Shown here in pieces: positions 51,767-63,258 of a DNA stretch of 64,000 bases (position 1 is the first letter of the stretch; the number at the start of each line of letters is the position of its first letter). A program made the position numbers and the translations under genes. Under the pieces are notes generated by a model. It did not search any database. It had not been told where the DNA came from and saw only the letters and a list, made by a program, of their open reading frames with translations. The DNA is from an uncultured Holophagaceae bacterium (GTDB lineage Bacteria > Acidobacteriota > Holophagae > Holophagales > Holophagaceae), in contig CAIZZF010000026.1 in the NCBI GenBank assembly GCA_903937385.1, positions 186,001-250,000 on the forward strand, given 5' to 3'.

Positions 51767-51799
51767 CGGATTTCATTCCCACCGTGCCCTGGGTTGTCG

Positions 51800-52228
51800 T
51801 CACTTGTTATAGGTGGCGTCCAGAGTCAAATTTCCCGTCTGATCCAGACTGAGGACACTGGCATTTGACATCGACGGGTCCGTCACCGAGATGATGTAGG
51901 CCAGCCCACCATTGGAGATGGCCACGTTGTAGTCCATCTTGGATGACCCCTGAAGGGAGACCGCGGGCAGGAAGGTGGCATCGCTGGCTCCCGCTGCTAC
52001 GGTCCACTTGTAGGGACCGCCGGTGCCATAGATGCCGCTGTCCGCCTTGCGACCTTCCAGGGCCATGGCCAGGATTCGGACATTGCTCTGGGCATCCCCA
52101 ATGACCCGGGCCCGGCGCCGCTGCCCCAGGAAGCTGGGAATGGCAATGCCGCTGAGGATGCCGATGACGGCCAAGACCAGCAGGAGCTCGACCAGGGAGA
52201 AGCCTCGGGACCGGTGGCGCTGGAACAT
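51800..52228 (-). CDS. Type IV pilin-like protein
   Basis: 142-residue prepilin with leader MFQRHRSRG, cleaved before FSLVELLLVLAVIGILSGIAIPS. Glu5 is present. The remainder is a small beta domain with no cysteines. I chose ATG 52228, preceded by GAGGAGG, over a longer frame. It is the last gene of the pilB-pilT-pilC transcript (38 bases after pilC), so it is probably a minor pilin or an alternative major pilin of this machine. Confidence 0.87.
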   Translation of the reverse strand: MFQRHRSRGFSLVELLLVLAVIGILSGIAIPSFLGQRRRARVIGDAQSNVRILAMALEGRKADSGIYGTGGPYKWTVAAGASDATFLPAVSLQGSSKMDYNVAISNGGLAYIISVTDPSMSNASVLSLDQTGNLTLDATYNK

Positions 52229-52266
52229 GGGAACCTCCTCGGCATTCAGTAGCAAGGATCGTGCGG

Positions 52267-53469
52267 CTAGTCCTTGCCGAACACGTTGGCCAGGTTGAAG
52301 ATCGGCAGGTACATGGCAACCACGATGAAGCCGATGATGCCGCCCAGCATGGCGATCATGACCGGTTCCATGAGGCTGGTGAGGTTGGCCACGGCGTTGT
52401 CCACCTCGTCCTCGTAGAAGTCGGCCACCTTGGCGAGCATGGCGTCCAGGGCGCCGGTGGCCTCGCCGACGCCCACCATCTGCACCACCATGGGCGGGAA
52501 GACCTTGGTCTCCGCCAGGGGGCCACTGATGTTGCGGCCCTGCTCCACGGCATCTTTCGACTTGAGGATGGCGTTCTGCACAACCATGTTCCCGGCGGTG
52601 CGGGCGGTGATGTCCATGCCCTCAAGGATGGGCACGCCGGAGCTGATCAGGGTGCCCAGGGTGCGGCAGAACCGGGCCACGGCCACCTTGCGGAGCACAT
52701 CGCCAAGGATGGGCAGTTTGAGCAGGAAGGCATCAATCTGCAGGTGCCCGGGCGGCGTCCGATAGTATTGGCGCAAGCCCACGACCACCAGAACGATGCC
52801 GATGATGATGAGCCAGCTGTAATTAATGAGAGCGCTGGAGAGGCTCATGCAGACCAGGGTGGGGAAGGGCAGCTTGGCGCCCATGCCGTCATACATGGCC
52901 GAGAACACCGGGATCACCTTGACCATGATGATGACCACCACGGAGATGGCGATGGTGATGACCGCCACGGGGTAGGTCATGGCCCCCTTGACCTTGGCCG
53001 TGAGCTTCACAGCCTTCTCGATGTAGGTGGAGAGCCGCTGCAGGATGATGTCCAGGATGCCGCCGCTCTCGCCGGCGCCCACCATGTTCACGTAGAGGTC
53101 GTTGAAGGCCTTGGGGTGCTTGGACAGGGCCGCCTGGAGGGTGGCGCCCTTCTCCACGTCGTCCCGCACGGCCTCGATGACCCGCTGGAAGCCCTTGTGG
53201 TCCTGCTGGGCACCCAGGATCTCCAGGCACTGCACCAGGGGCAGGCCCGCGTCGATCATGACGCTGAACTGCCGGGTGAAGATGGCCAGGGCCTTGGCGG
53301 GCACCTTGCCGAAGGACTTCTTCGTGTCCGAGGCCATGACACGTATATTGTTGACTTCAATGCCGTTGCGCTTGAGGGTGATGGCGGCGGCATCCCGGGA
53401 GTCCGAGACCAGGACGCCCTCCTGGAACTCCCCCATCCGGTTCTTGCCTTTCCATGCATAAGCTGGCAT
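52267..53469 (-). CDS. pilC: Type IV pilus inner membrane platform protein
   Basis: 400-residue GspF/PilC protein with two homologous cytoplasmic domains and about three to four membrane helices. It opens YAWKGKNRMGEFQEGVL and has RQFSVMIDAGLPLVQCLEIL and SGVPILEGMDITARTAGN, the two GspF repeats. It forms the base that the PilB and PilT motors turn against. Lies 82 bases after pilT. Confidence 0.95.
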   Translation of the reverse strand: MPAYAWKGKNRMGEFQEGVLVSDSRDAAAITLKRNGIEVNNIRVMASDTKKSFGKVPAKALAIFTRQFSVMIDAGLPLVQCLEILGAQQDHKGFQRVIEAVRDDVEKGATLQAALSKHPKAFNDLYVNMVGAGESGGILDIILQRLSTYIEKAVKLTAKVKGAMTYPVAVITIAISVVVIIMVKVIPVFSAMYDGMGAKLPFPTLVCMSLSSALINYSWLIIIGIVLVVVGLRQYYRTPPGHLQIDAFLLKLPILGDVLRKVAVARFCRTLGTLISSGVPILEGMDITARTAGNMVVQNAILKSKDAVEQGRNISGPLAETKVFPPMVVQMVGVGEATGALDAMLAKVADFYEDEVDNAVANLTSLMEPVMIAMLGGIIGFIVVAMYLPIFNLANVFGKD

Positions 53470-53551
53470 GAGGACCTCGGCAGACGACTAAGTGCGGTAC
53501 TGGCTTCAGGATAGGGAAAAAAGCGGCTAGTGGAAAGTGCTTAGATCGAGA

Positions 53552-54733
53552 CTAGGTGTATTTGATGTTGGGGTTCCGCCCCCCCGGGGAGGGGCTAGCG
53601 GCCTGGGTTGGGCTGGCGGTGCGGCCACCGGAGGACCCGACCCCGACCCCGCGGTTGATGAGCTCCCGCAGCTCATCGGCGTTGGAGGAGTAATCGAAGG
53701 CCTGCTCCTGGCTGATCTCCCGGCGCATGACCAGGTCCGAGAGGCTCTGGTTGAAGGTCTGCATGCCGTATTTCGTCTGGCCGGCCTGCATGACCCCGTA
53801 GATCTGGTGGATCTTGTCCTCGCGGATGAGGTTCCGGATGGCCGAGTTGGGCAGCATGATCTCCAGCGCCAGGGCGCGGCCCTTGCCGCTGGCCTTGGGA
53901 ATGAGGCTCTGGCAGATGACGCCCTCCAGCACCAGGGACAGCTGGGCGCGGATCTGGGGCTGCTGGTGGCTGGGGAACACGTCGATGATGCGGTTGATGG
54001 TCTGGACGGTGCTGTTGGTGTGCAGGGTGCCGAAGGTGAGGTGGCCGGTCTCGGCGATGGTGAGGGCAGACTCGATGGTCTCCAGGTCGCGCATCTCGCC
54101 CACCAGCACCACGTCCGGGTCCTGGCGCAGGGCCGAGCGCAGGGCCTTCTTGAAGCTGTGGGTGTCGGCGTGGATCTCGCGCTGGTTGACCAGGGCCCGC
54201 TTATGGTGGTGGACGTATTCCACCGGGTCCTCGATGGTGAGGATGTGCAGAGGCTCGTCCGTGTTGATCTTGTCCACCATGGAGGCCAGGGTGGTGGACT
54301 TGCCGGAACCCGTCACGCCCGTCACCAGCACCAGGCCCCGGGGCTTGTTACAGAGGGCCTGCACGGAGGGCGGCAGACCCAGCTGCTCGAAGGTGCGGAT
54401 CTGCTCGGGAATCGTGCGGAAGGCCCCCGCGGTGGCGCCCCGCTGGTTGAAGACATTGGCGCGGAAGCGGGCGATGCCCTGGAGGCCGAAGGAGAAGTCC
54501 ACCTCGAGGTCCTCCTCCAGGCGGTGCTTCTGCTGGTCCGTCATGACGCCATAGCAGAGCCAGCGGGTCTGGGCCGCATCCAGGGGCGGCAGCTTGAGGG
54601 GCACCATCCGGCCGTCGATGCGGATCTGCGGCGCGGAGTCCGTGGTGATGTGGAGGTCCGTCCCGCCGTATTCCACCATGGTCTTGAGCAGCTGCTGAAG
54701 GGAAGCAACATAGTTGGCGCCGATTTCACTCAT
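53552..54733 (-). CDS. pilT: Pilus retraction ATPase
   Basis: 393-residue hexameric ATPase driving pilus disassembly. Walker A is GVTGSGKSTT, Asp box LTIEDPVEYVH, Walker B VVLVGEMRDLET and His box LTFGTLHTNS. The C-terminal AIRNLIREDKIHQIYGVMQ motif is the AIRNLIRE signature of true PilT, needed for retraction. It ends in a Gly/Ser/Pro-rich tail of about 30 residues. It starts 12 bases after pilB. Confidence 0.96.
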   Translation of the reverse strand: MSEIGANYVASLQQLLKTMVEYGGTDLHITTDSAPQIRIDGRMVPLKLPPLDAAQTRWLCYGVMTDQQKHRLEEDLEVDFSFGLQGIARFRANVFNQRGATAGAFRTIPEQIRTFEQLGLPPSVQALCNKPRGLVLVTGVTGSGKSTTLASMVDKINTDEPLHILTIEDPVEYVHHHKRALVNQREIHADTHSFKKALRSALRQDPDVVLVGEMRDLETIESALTIAETGHLTFGTLHTNSTVQTINRIIDVFPSHQQPQIRAQLSLVLEGVICQSLIPKASGKGRALALEIMLPNSAIRNLIREDKIHQIYGVMQAGQTKYGMQTFNQSLSDLVMRREISQEQAFDYSSNADELRELINRGVGVGSSGGRTASPTQAASPSPGGRNPNIKYT

Positions 54734-54745
54734 GGAGCACCTCGC

Positions 54746-56578
54746 CTAGAGAACGGTCTCGCGGATGATTTCTTCGATGGTCGTGACACCGTCCAGGACC
54801 TTGCGGCAGCCGGAGCGGCGGAGGGTGATCATGCCCTCCTTCTGGCCCTGCTCCCGCAGCTCGATGGCCGAGGCGCCGGTGAGGATCATGTCCTTGAGGG
54901 TCTCGGACATCTCCAGCACTTCGTAGAGGCCGACCCGCCCCTTGTAGCCCCGCTTGTTGCAGACCTCGCAGCCCACGGGCTTGTAGAAGGTGATGCCGCG
55001 CTGCACCTCCTCGGGGGTGAAGCCCACCTTGTACAGGGCCTCCTCCGGATGGACGTGGGTGTCCACCGTCTTGCACTGGGCGCAGAGCCGGCGCACCAGG
55101 CGCTGGGCGCAGATGATGTTCACGGAGGTGGCCACCAGGAAAGGCTCCACTCCCATGTTCATCAAGCGGTTGATGGTGCTGGGGGCATCGTTGGTGTGCA
55201 GCGTCGACAGCACCAGGTGGCCCGTCAGCGAGGCCTTGATGGCGATCTCCGCCGTCTCGAAGTCGCGGATCTCACCCACCAGGATGATGTTGGGATCCTG
55301 CCGCAGGAAGGAGCGCAGCGCCGCGGCGAAGTTCAGGCCGATCTGCTCCTTCATCTGCACCTGGTTGATGCCCGGGAAGTTGAACTCCACGGGATCCTCG
55401 GCGGTCATGATGTTGGTGTCCGGGGTGTTGAGCTTGGCGACCGAGGAGTAGAGGGTGTTGGTCTTGCCGGAACCCGTGGGCCCCGTCACCAGCACCATGC
55501 CGTAGGGCTTGGAGATCTGGCGGTCCCAGCGCACGAGGCTCTCGGGCTCGAAGCCCAGCTTGGTCAGGTCCAGCATGAGCTTGTCGCTGTCCAGCAGCCG
55601 CAGCACGATCTTCTCACCAAAGAGGGTCGGCAGGATGCTCACGCGGTAGTCGATGACCTTCTGCTTGCCGCCCATGTTCACGCGCAGCTTGATGCGCCCG
55701 TCCTGGGGCAGCCGCCGCTCGGCGATGTTGAGCTTGGCCAGGATCTTCACGCGGGAGGTGAGGGGATCCTTCAGCTTCAGATTGGGCCGCATGACCTCCT
55801 GGAGGATGCCGTCGATGCGGAACCGGATGCGGTAGGTCTTCTCGTAGGGCTCGATGTGGATGTCGGAGGCGCCGCGCTTGATGGCGTCGATGAGCACCAT
55901 GTTCACGAGCTTGACCACGGGCGCGTCTTCGCTGCCCTTCCGGAGGGAGCCCACGTTGACGCTGTCTTCCTCTTCCTCCGCCGGGTCATACTCGGCGTCC
56001 GCGTCGAGCTCTTGTTCCAGCTCCGCAAGGTCGAAGTGCTCGTCCTCCTCGCTGAAGGGCTCCGCTGGGTTGGCGCCCGCAGGACCGACGCCCGCGCCGC
56101 CACCCTGGGTGGAGCGGGCCGTGCTGCCATCGGCAAGGCGGATGGCGCTGTTGCCGCCATAGTATTTTTCCACGGCCCGGACCAGGCCCATCTCGCTCGA
56201 CACGACAGGATCCACGTTGTAGCCCGTGTGGAAGCGCACATCATCCATGGCGAAGATGTCGGTGGGATCCGACATGGCCAGGGTGAGCACGTTCCCCGTA
56301 CGCTGGAGCGGCAGCACTTTGTGCCGCTGGGCCAGATCCTTGGGGATCAGCGCGATGACGCTGGCATCGATGGGAGGCCACTGCTCCAGGTCGGCGGCGG
56401 GCACTCCGTACTGCATCCCCAGAAAACTGACAATGTCCTGATCGGAGCAGAACCCGGCGCGGACCACGATGCTGCCGAGCTTGCCGCCCTCCCGTCGTTG
56501 GATTTTCATAACCTCGTCAAGCTGGCCATCCGTGATGAGCTGTGCCTTGACGAGCATTTCCCCGAGCTTGCTGACCAC
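54746..56578 (-). CDS. pilB: Pilus extension ATPase with MshEN domain
   Basis: 610-residue motor for pilus polymerisation. The N-terminal region (about 1-150) has the MshEN pattern (KLGEMLVKAQLITDGQL, then KLGSIVVRAGFCSDQDI), a fold that binds c-di-GMP in some homologues. An acidic linker (about 175-210, PFSEEDEHFDLAELEQELDA) precedes the ATPase core: Walker A GPTGSGKTNT, Walker B IILVGEIRDFETAE and zinc pairs CAQCKT and CEVCNKRG. The start is a GTG with GAGG upstream. First gene of the pilB-pilT-pilC-pilin transcript. Confidence 0.95.
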   Translation of the reverse strand: MVSKLGEMLVKAQLITDGQLDEVMKIQRREGGKLGSIVVRAGFCSDQDIVSFLGMQYGVPAADLEQWPPIDASVIALIPKDLAQRHKVLPLQRTGNVLTLAMSDPTDIFAMDDVRFHTGYNVDPVVSSEMGLVRAVEKYYGGNSAIRLADGSTARSTQGGGAGVGPAGANPAEPFSEEDEHFDLAELEQELDADAEYDPAEEEEDSVNVGSLRKGSEDAPVVKLVNMVLIDAIKRGASDIHIEPYEKTYRIRFRIDGILQEVMRPNLKLKDPLTSRVKILAKLNIAERRLPQDGRIKLRVNMGGKQKVIDYRVSILPTLFGEKIVLRLLDSDKLMLDLTKLGFEPESLVRWDRQISKPYGMVLVTGPTGSGKTNTLYSSVAKLNTPDTNIMTAEDPVEFNFPGINQVQMKEQIGLNFAAALRSFLRQDPNIILVGEIRDFETAEIAIKASLTGHLVLSTLHTNDAPSTINRLMNMGVEPFLVATSVNIICAQRLVRRLCAQCKTVDTHVHPEEALYKVGFTPEEVQRGITFYKPVGCEVCNKRGYKGRVGLYEVLEMSETLKDMILTGASAIELREQGQKEGMITLRRSGCRKVLDGVTTIEEIIRETVL

Positions 56579-56658
56579 CTGTTGCCTCCAAATTGGGGTG
56601 AGGGGATGGTATCACCCTGCAAAGCCATTCAAAGTCTTAACCATTGTATGCTTTTGCC

Positions 56659-58617
56659 ATGTCCGCTCCAGGCACACCGCCACAGAGATTGCTGCTCGCC
56701 CGGCAACTGATCCGCGAAAAAGGGCTCTCCCGCACGGACCTGACCCTGCTGGAGGACATCTTCCGGGAGGGGGCCAGGGACCTGGAGCCTTTGCTGGAGG
56801 CTCCTCCGGATCGGACCGTGGCCCGGGAAGAATCCCCGGCCCAGGCCAGCCTCCGCCGCAGCCTTGGCTACTTCCTCGCCTTCCTGCATCAGTTCTCGCC
56901 CCGGCGCCTGGGCGAGACCCGGGCCGCCATGGGCCTGGTGCTGCTGCACAGCCTGGGGCGTCTGGGGCAGCAGGCCGAGGCCGCCCATCGCGAGCTGCTG
57001 GCGGAACAGGCGCAGCCCGAGTGGGTGATCTGCCTGCTGGACCTGCTGGCGGCCCTGCGGGCCATGTCCCTGGCACCCACCGAAGGCGGCAGCGACCTCT
57101 CCCAGCACTGGTCGGCCTTTCTCTCCGACCACCGGGATACCTTTCCGGCGATCCTTGCGGCCCTGCAAGCCAGCGAGGCGGGTGCCAGCGCCGTGACGGG
57201 GCTGAACGCCCAGCTGAAGGCCGTGAACCGGGCGGTCCGGGGCCAGGGGCGCCTGCAGGAGTCCGTCACCCGCCTCGCCGAGCTGCTGGAGGCCTGCATC
57301 CCCTCTGAGATCCATGCCCAGGTGGAGCCCCTGCTGCTGCTCGAGCATGTGGTGTCCAACCTGCGCCTGAGCCTGCAGCGGCCCCTGGACCGGGGCATCC
57401 ACTGGCCTGCGGTGGAGCAGGTCCGGGGCAGCCTGGGCTGGCTCTGGAACCACCTCGGGTGGACCCTGCCCCGCATGGAGGGCGAGCGGTTCCTGGAGAG
57501 CATGCCGCCGGCCCTGCGGCAGTTGCTTGAGCAGCTCCGTGAGCAGGACCGCGCCACCTTCTCCCTGGTGGCCCGGGCCCTGGCCAGTCACATCTCCCTG
57601 CTCGGCCTCCTCGATTCCCTGGACCCCGCCGACCAGGCCGGACTCCAGGAGCGCTACGCGGCGGTACCCAGCTTCCTGGTGCTGGAGTCCGAGCTGGGGC
57701 GCCTGGCCGAGCGCGCCTACGATCCCGCCCAGAGCGACCGGCTCGATCCCTCGCACCCGCAGGCCCTGCGGCTGCGGGCCTTCCTGCGGCAGGCCGTGCT
57801 CAGCCTGCACCAGGACCAGAGCACCCTGCGGAGCATGCTCCAGGAGGCCCTCTCCGGGGGTGACGCCGACCGGCTGGCCCAGACCCTGGACAACCTGCGC
57901 AGCCTGCTCATCAACCACCAGAAGCAGCTCATGGGCGAGCTGGTGGGCATCTTCTCAGCCGAGGTCCAGCAGCGGCTCTTTCCCGAGTCCCCCAGCCTCA
58001 TGGAAGAGGGCGAGCGGCTCCGCCTGCGCCTCCAGCGGCTCTGGGAGCAGGTCCCCCCCCTCCACGGGCAGCTGCACCTGCACCTGGAGCTCCAGGACTG
58101 GCCCCGGCTGGCCCTGGGCCTGGCCCACACCTACCGGCACCTGGTGGCCTTCCGCCAGAGCCCCGAGTTCCCGCTCATGCGGCGGCCCGACCGGGAGGAG
58201 GCCGAGCGGCTCATCCAGGCCATGGGCCGCCTGCTCGAGTCCCCGGAGGACGTCATCCAGGCCCTGCGCGACTGCATGGACCTGCTGGGCGAGCTGCTCC
58301 GCTTCCTGGAGCTCTTCCTGCTCCGGATCAACGCCCGGGTGCCGCTGATCCGGCAGGATCTGGAAGTCACCCAGGCCGCCTTGAAGCTCATCGCCGACCT
58401 GCAGGCAGGGCCCACCGGCCCCGAACGGACCCGGCTCTCCCACAAGCTGATCCAGACCGCGCGGCGGCTCGGGGTGCGGGACACGCAATCGCTGGTCCTG
58501 CTGAAGCGCTGGGTCCGGGCCGAGCGCAGCCAGCGGGACGGGTCCCTGCCCTCCCTGGAGCAGCTGGCGGCCCACCTCGGGCAGCTGGCCCGACGGCTTG
58601 AAGCGGCGCTGGGCTAA
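56659..58617 (+). CDS. Large alpha-helical protein of unknown function
   Basis: 652-residue soluble protein I do not recognise. It lacks signal peptide, membrane helices and known catalytic motifs. Sequence is dominated by Leu, Arg, Ala, Glu and Gln with heptad-like spacing, suggesting tandem helical bundles. It is divergent from pilB (80 bases) and followed after 57 bases by a diguanylate cyclase gene on the same strand, so it may be a scaffold or regulator for the pilus or c-di-GMP. I chose ATG 56659 over one five codons earlier; both are possible. Confidence 0.65.
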   Translation: MSAPGTPPQRLLLARQLIREKGLSRTDLTLLEDIFREGARDLEPLLEAPPDRTVAREESPAQASLRRSLGYFLAFLHQFSPRRLGETRAAMGLVLLHSLGRLGQQAEAAHRELLAEQAQPEWVICLLDLLAALRAMSLAPTEGGSDLSQHWSAFLSDHRDTFPAILAALQASEAGASAVTGLNAQLKAVNRAVRGQGRLQESVTRLAELLEACIPSEIHAQVEPLLLLEHVVSNLRLSLQRPLDRGIHWPAVEQVRGSLGWLWNHLGWTLPRMEGERFLESMPPALRQLLEQLREQDRATFSLVARALASHISLLGLLDSLDPADQAGLQERYAAVPSFLVLESELGRLAERAYDPAQSDRLDPSHPQALRLRAFLRQAVLSLHQDQSTLRSMLQEALSGGDADRLAQTLDNLRSLLINHQKQLMGELVGIFSAEVQQRLFPESPSLMEEGERLRLRLQRLWEQVPPLHGQLHLHLELQDWPRLALGLAHTYRHLVAFRQSPEFPLMRRPDREEAERLIQAMGRLLESPEDVIQALRDCMDLLGELLRFLELFLLRINARVPLIRQDLEVTQAALKLIADLQAGPTGPERTRLSHKLIQTARRLGVRDTQSLVLLKRWVRAERSQRDGSLPSLEQLAAHLGQLARRLEAALG

Positions 58618-58674
58618 GATGCACGCTCACCGCCGGGGCCGGTCCTGCCGATGAGCCAGCCAACAGGGAGCCCC

Positions 58675-59835
58675 ATGCCTCGCATCCACTGGCTGGAAGC
58701 CCACCCCTCCGCGGCGGGGACGGCGCTGCGTGCGGCCCTGGAGCAGTGGGACTTCGAGATTCTGGACGGCCCCGGCTCCGGAACCCTGGTGGTCGTGGCA
58801 GAGCACCCGGACCTGCGCCTGATCCCCCCCGAAGGCACCGAGATCCTCTGGTGGGTCCAGCGGGGCGACCCGGAGCAGGTCAGTGCGGTGCTCAGCGCCC
58901 GACCCGGCTGGGTGCTGCTGCAGGACCGCCCCCTGGAGGCCGCCCGGGAGGCCCTGATCCACCTCCGCCAGCGGGATCTGGGCAGCGAGGGCTGGCTGCG
59001 CCAGATGATGCACCTGGCCACCCTGGACGAATTGCTCCGGCTGGCCCTGAGCCGGGCCATCCGCCTCTCCCAGGCCCGGGGCGGCGCCATCTGGCTGCGG
59101 CGGGAGGACCTGTTCTACCAAAAGGCCGGCGACGGGGCCTTTCCGGAAGCCCCCCTGCCCCGGCAGGTGGCGGCAGAGCTGGTCCGGCGCGGCGAGGCCT
59201 TCCTCCTCGCCCCCTCGGAGCAGCTGGGGATCCTGCGCCTGCTGGAGCCGAAGGAGGGGCCCGAGATCTTCCTCCGCGACTTCGAGGACATGGCCCCGCT
59301 GCTGCTTAACGCCTGGCGGCTGGAGGAGAGCCGGGCGCTCAGCTTCCGGGACGACCTCACCGTGGCCCAGAACCGCCGCTGCCTGGAGGCCGAGCTGCCC
59401 GAGGCGGTGCGGTCCTCGGCAGCCAAGGCCGAGGCCCTGGCACTGCTCTTCATCGATGTGGACGACCTCAAGCGCGTGAACACGCAGTACGGGCATCCCG
59501 CGGGCAGCCTGCTGCTGGAGACCGTGGCCCGCACCGCCCAACGCCTCTGCCGTGCCCATGACCGGCTCTACCGCTATGGGGGCGACGAGTTCTGCATCCT
59601 GATGCCCGGCACCACCACCCAGGGCGCCCGGAAGCTCGGGGAGCGCCTGCTCCAGGTGCTGCGGGACCACCCCCTGGAGCTCGGGGGCGAGCGCCTCACG
59701 GTCTCCCTGAGCGCCGGCGTCGCGGCCTACCCCGAGAACGCCAACGGGGCCAACCCCCTCCTCGAGCAGGCCGACCGGGCCCTCCTCCGCGCCAAGCAGC
59801 AGGGCAAGGGCCGGGTGGTCGTGGCAGGCGGCTAG
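58675..59835 (+). CDS. Diguanylate cyclase (GAF-like plus GGDEF)
   Basis: 386-residue protein that should make c-di-GMP. The catalytic domain (about 215-386) begins DDLTVAQNRR, has FIDVDDLKRVNTQYGH and the intact active site YGGDEF. The inhibitory I-site RxxD (RAHD) sits exactly five residues before GGDEF, so product feedback is likely. Residues about 115-210 look GAF-like; residues 1-100 may be a degenerate receiver. ATG 58675 has GGGAG four bases upstream; ATG 58651 is an alternative. Confidence 0.92.
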   Translation: MPRIHWLEAHPSAAGTALRAALEQWDFEILDGPGSGTLVVVAEHPDLRLIPPEGTEILWWVQRGDPEQVSAVLSARPGWVLLQDRPLEAAREALIHLRQRDLGSEGWLRQMMHLATLDELLRLALSRAIRLSQARGGAIWLRREDLFYQKAGDGAFPEAPLPRQVAAELVRRGEAFLLAPSEQLGILRLLEPKEGPEIFLRDFEDMAPLLLNAWRLEESRALSFRDDLTVAQNRRCLEAELPEAVRSSAAKAEALALLFIDVDDLKRVNTQYGHPAGSLLLETVARTAQRLCRAHDRLYRYGGDEFCILMPGTTTQGARKLGERLLQVLRDHPLELGGERLTVSLSAGVAAYPENANGANPLLEQADRALLRAKQQGKGRVVVAGG

Positions 59836-59915
59836 GGGCCCGGGCCTCTACCGCCCAAACACGTTCTAGGGCAAAGGATCACGTCCCCTGGGCATGCTCC
59901 GCACGCCCCGTGAAA

Positions 59916-60022
59916 AGCAACCACTCTCGCAGAGAAAAGACGAGGGGCGCCGAGGGTTGCGGGTTTCCCGCTGTTCTCTGCGAACCTCAGCCCTCTCCGC
60001 ATCCTCCGCGAGAGTGGTTGCT
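59916..60022. repeat. 107-bp element with perfect 15-bp terminal inverted repeats
   Basis: agcaaccactctcgc at 59916-59930 is repeated inverted at 60008-60022. The inside is also partly complementary: both arms contain GCAGAG/GCGGAG words. It lies in the 276-base gap between convergent diguanylate cyclase and dnaJ genes; I see no gene in that gap. It may fold into a long hairpin or be a small miniature inverted-repeat element. Confidence 0.65.
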
Positions 60023-60111
60023 CTTCCCTCACGAGCTGCATGAATCCGTGGTGAGTTGGCATTCCCAGAAATACAGGAAGAGCCTTTGCTTTTCTTCCAG
60101 GGGGCGCAGGC

Positions 60112-61275
60112 TCAGCTTTTGCCCTTTTTCTTGGCGCCCTTTTCGGAGCCGAAGACCTTGGCGAGGAAGCCCTCGTCCTGGCCGTCCTCGGACTCGCCAT
60201 CGAAGCTGCGGCGGAGCTTCTCCACCAGCTCCCGCTGCTCGGCGGTCAGGGACTTCGGCACGGCCACCCGCAGGTGGAGGAACAGGTCCCCGCGGCCGCT
60301 GCCCTGCAGCCTAGGGACGCCGGCGTTGACCAGCTTCACCACGTGATCGCCAGGCGTGCCCGCCGCCAGCTTGACCTTCTCCGTGCCGTAGGGCGTCTCG
60401 GCCTCCAGGGTGCCGCCGGTCACCAGCAGCGGCCACTGGATCTCCAGTCTCCGGTGGAGGTCGCTGCCGTCCCGCTCGTAGCGGGGATCCTGCTCCACAT
60501 CGAAGACGATGTAGAGATCCCCGGCCCGGCCGCCGGAGCGGCCGGACTCGCCCTGGTTCTGGAGGCGCAGCCGGGTGCCCCGGTCCACGCCGGCCGGCAC
60601 CTTGAAGCTCACCTTGGACTTCTTGTGGACCCGGCCCTCGCCCTTGCACTCGCGGCAGGGCTTGGGAATGATGCGGCCCCGGCCTTCGCAGCGCGGACAG
60701 GGCGTGAGCATCTGGAAGAAGCCCTGGCGCATGGCCACCTGCCCCGCTCCCCGGCACTGGGGGCAGGTCTCGGGGCGGGTGCCCGCCTCGCAGCCGGAGC
60801 CGTGGCAGGTCTCGCAGCCTTCAAGGCGGGGAATGGCAAGCTCCACCGCCTCCTTGCCGAAGATGGCGTCCTTGAAGCTGAGCTTCAGGTTGTACTGCAG
60901 GTCTGAGCCCCGCTCCTCGCCGCTGGCGCGGCGGCGCCCACCCCCGAAGAGGTCGCCGAAGAGCCCCCCCCCGAAGAAGCTGCCCAGGATGTCTTCGAAG
61001 TCCGCGAACTGGTTCGGGTCGAACTGGAACTGCTGCCCGCCGCCGCCCGCACCGCCCAGGCCCGCGTGGCCGTACTGGTCGTAGAGCTTCCGCTTCTCCG
61101 CATCCGAGAGCACGCTGTAGGCCTCGGCGGCCTCCTTGAACTTCTCCTCGGCCTCCTTGTTGCCCGGATTGCGGTCGGGGTGCAGCTCCATGGCCAGCTT
61201 GCGGTAGGCCTTCTTGAGCTCATCCGATCCGGCATCCTTGGAGATGCCCAGCACTTCGTAGTAGTCGCGTTTCAT
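60112..61275 (-). CDS. dnaJ: Chaperone DnaJ (Hsp40)
   Basis: 387-residue co-chaperone that delivers substrates to DnaK and stimulates its ATPase. The J domain has the HPDRN loop; a Gly-rich segment follows, then four zinc repeats: [24 protein letters not shown] and CRECKGEG. The C-terminal substrate-binding domains are complete. It follows dnaK by 39 bases. Confidence 0.96.
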   Translation of the reverse strand: MKRDYYEVLGISKDAGSDELKKAYRKLAMELHPDRNPGNKEAEEKFKEAAEAYSVLSDAEKRKLYDQYGHAGLGGAGGGGQQFQFDPNQFADFEDILGSFFGGGLFGDLFGGGRRRASGEERGSDLQYNLKLSFKDAIFGKEAVELAIPRLEGCETCHGSGCEAGTRPETCPQCRGAGQVAMRQGFFQMLTPCPRCEGRGRIIPKPCRECKGEGRVHKKSKVSFKVPAGVDRGTRLRLQNQGESGRSGGRAGDLYIVFDVEQDPRYERDGSDLHRRLEIQWPLLVTGGTLEAETPYGTEKVKLAAGTPGDHVVKLVNAGVPRLQGSGRGDLFLHLRVAVPKSLTAEQRELVEKLRRSFDGESEDGQDEGFLAKVFGSEKGAKKKGKS

Positions 61276-61314
61276 GCACCCATCCTGGCTTCCAGGATAG
61301 CCGATGGGAACGCC

Positions 61315-63180
<1,866 letters not shown>

Positions 63181-63258
63181 ACACAGAACTCCGGGGGGGG
63201 TCGCGCCTACATGGTAGTTAGTTCTCGCCAGCCCTTCCAGCACAAGGATTAGGCAAAC

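Noticed and set aside
53537-56710. Very long open plus-strand frame (over 1000 codons) opposite pilB and pilT
   Set aside because: It is fully antisense to two genes with unmistakable ATPase motifs; in GC-rich DNA the opposite strand often stays open by codon bias. The product is low-complexity Gly/Val/Leu/His-rich.
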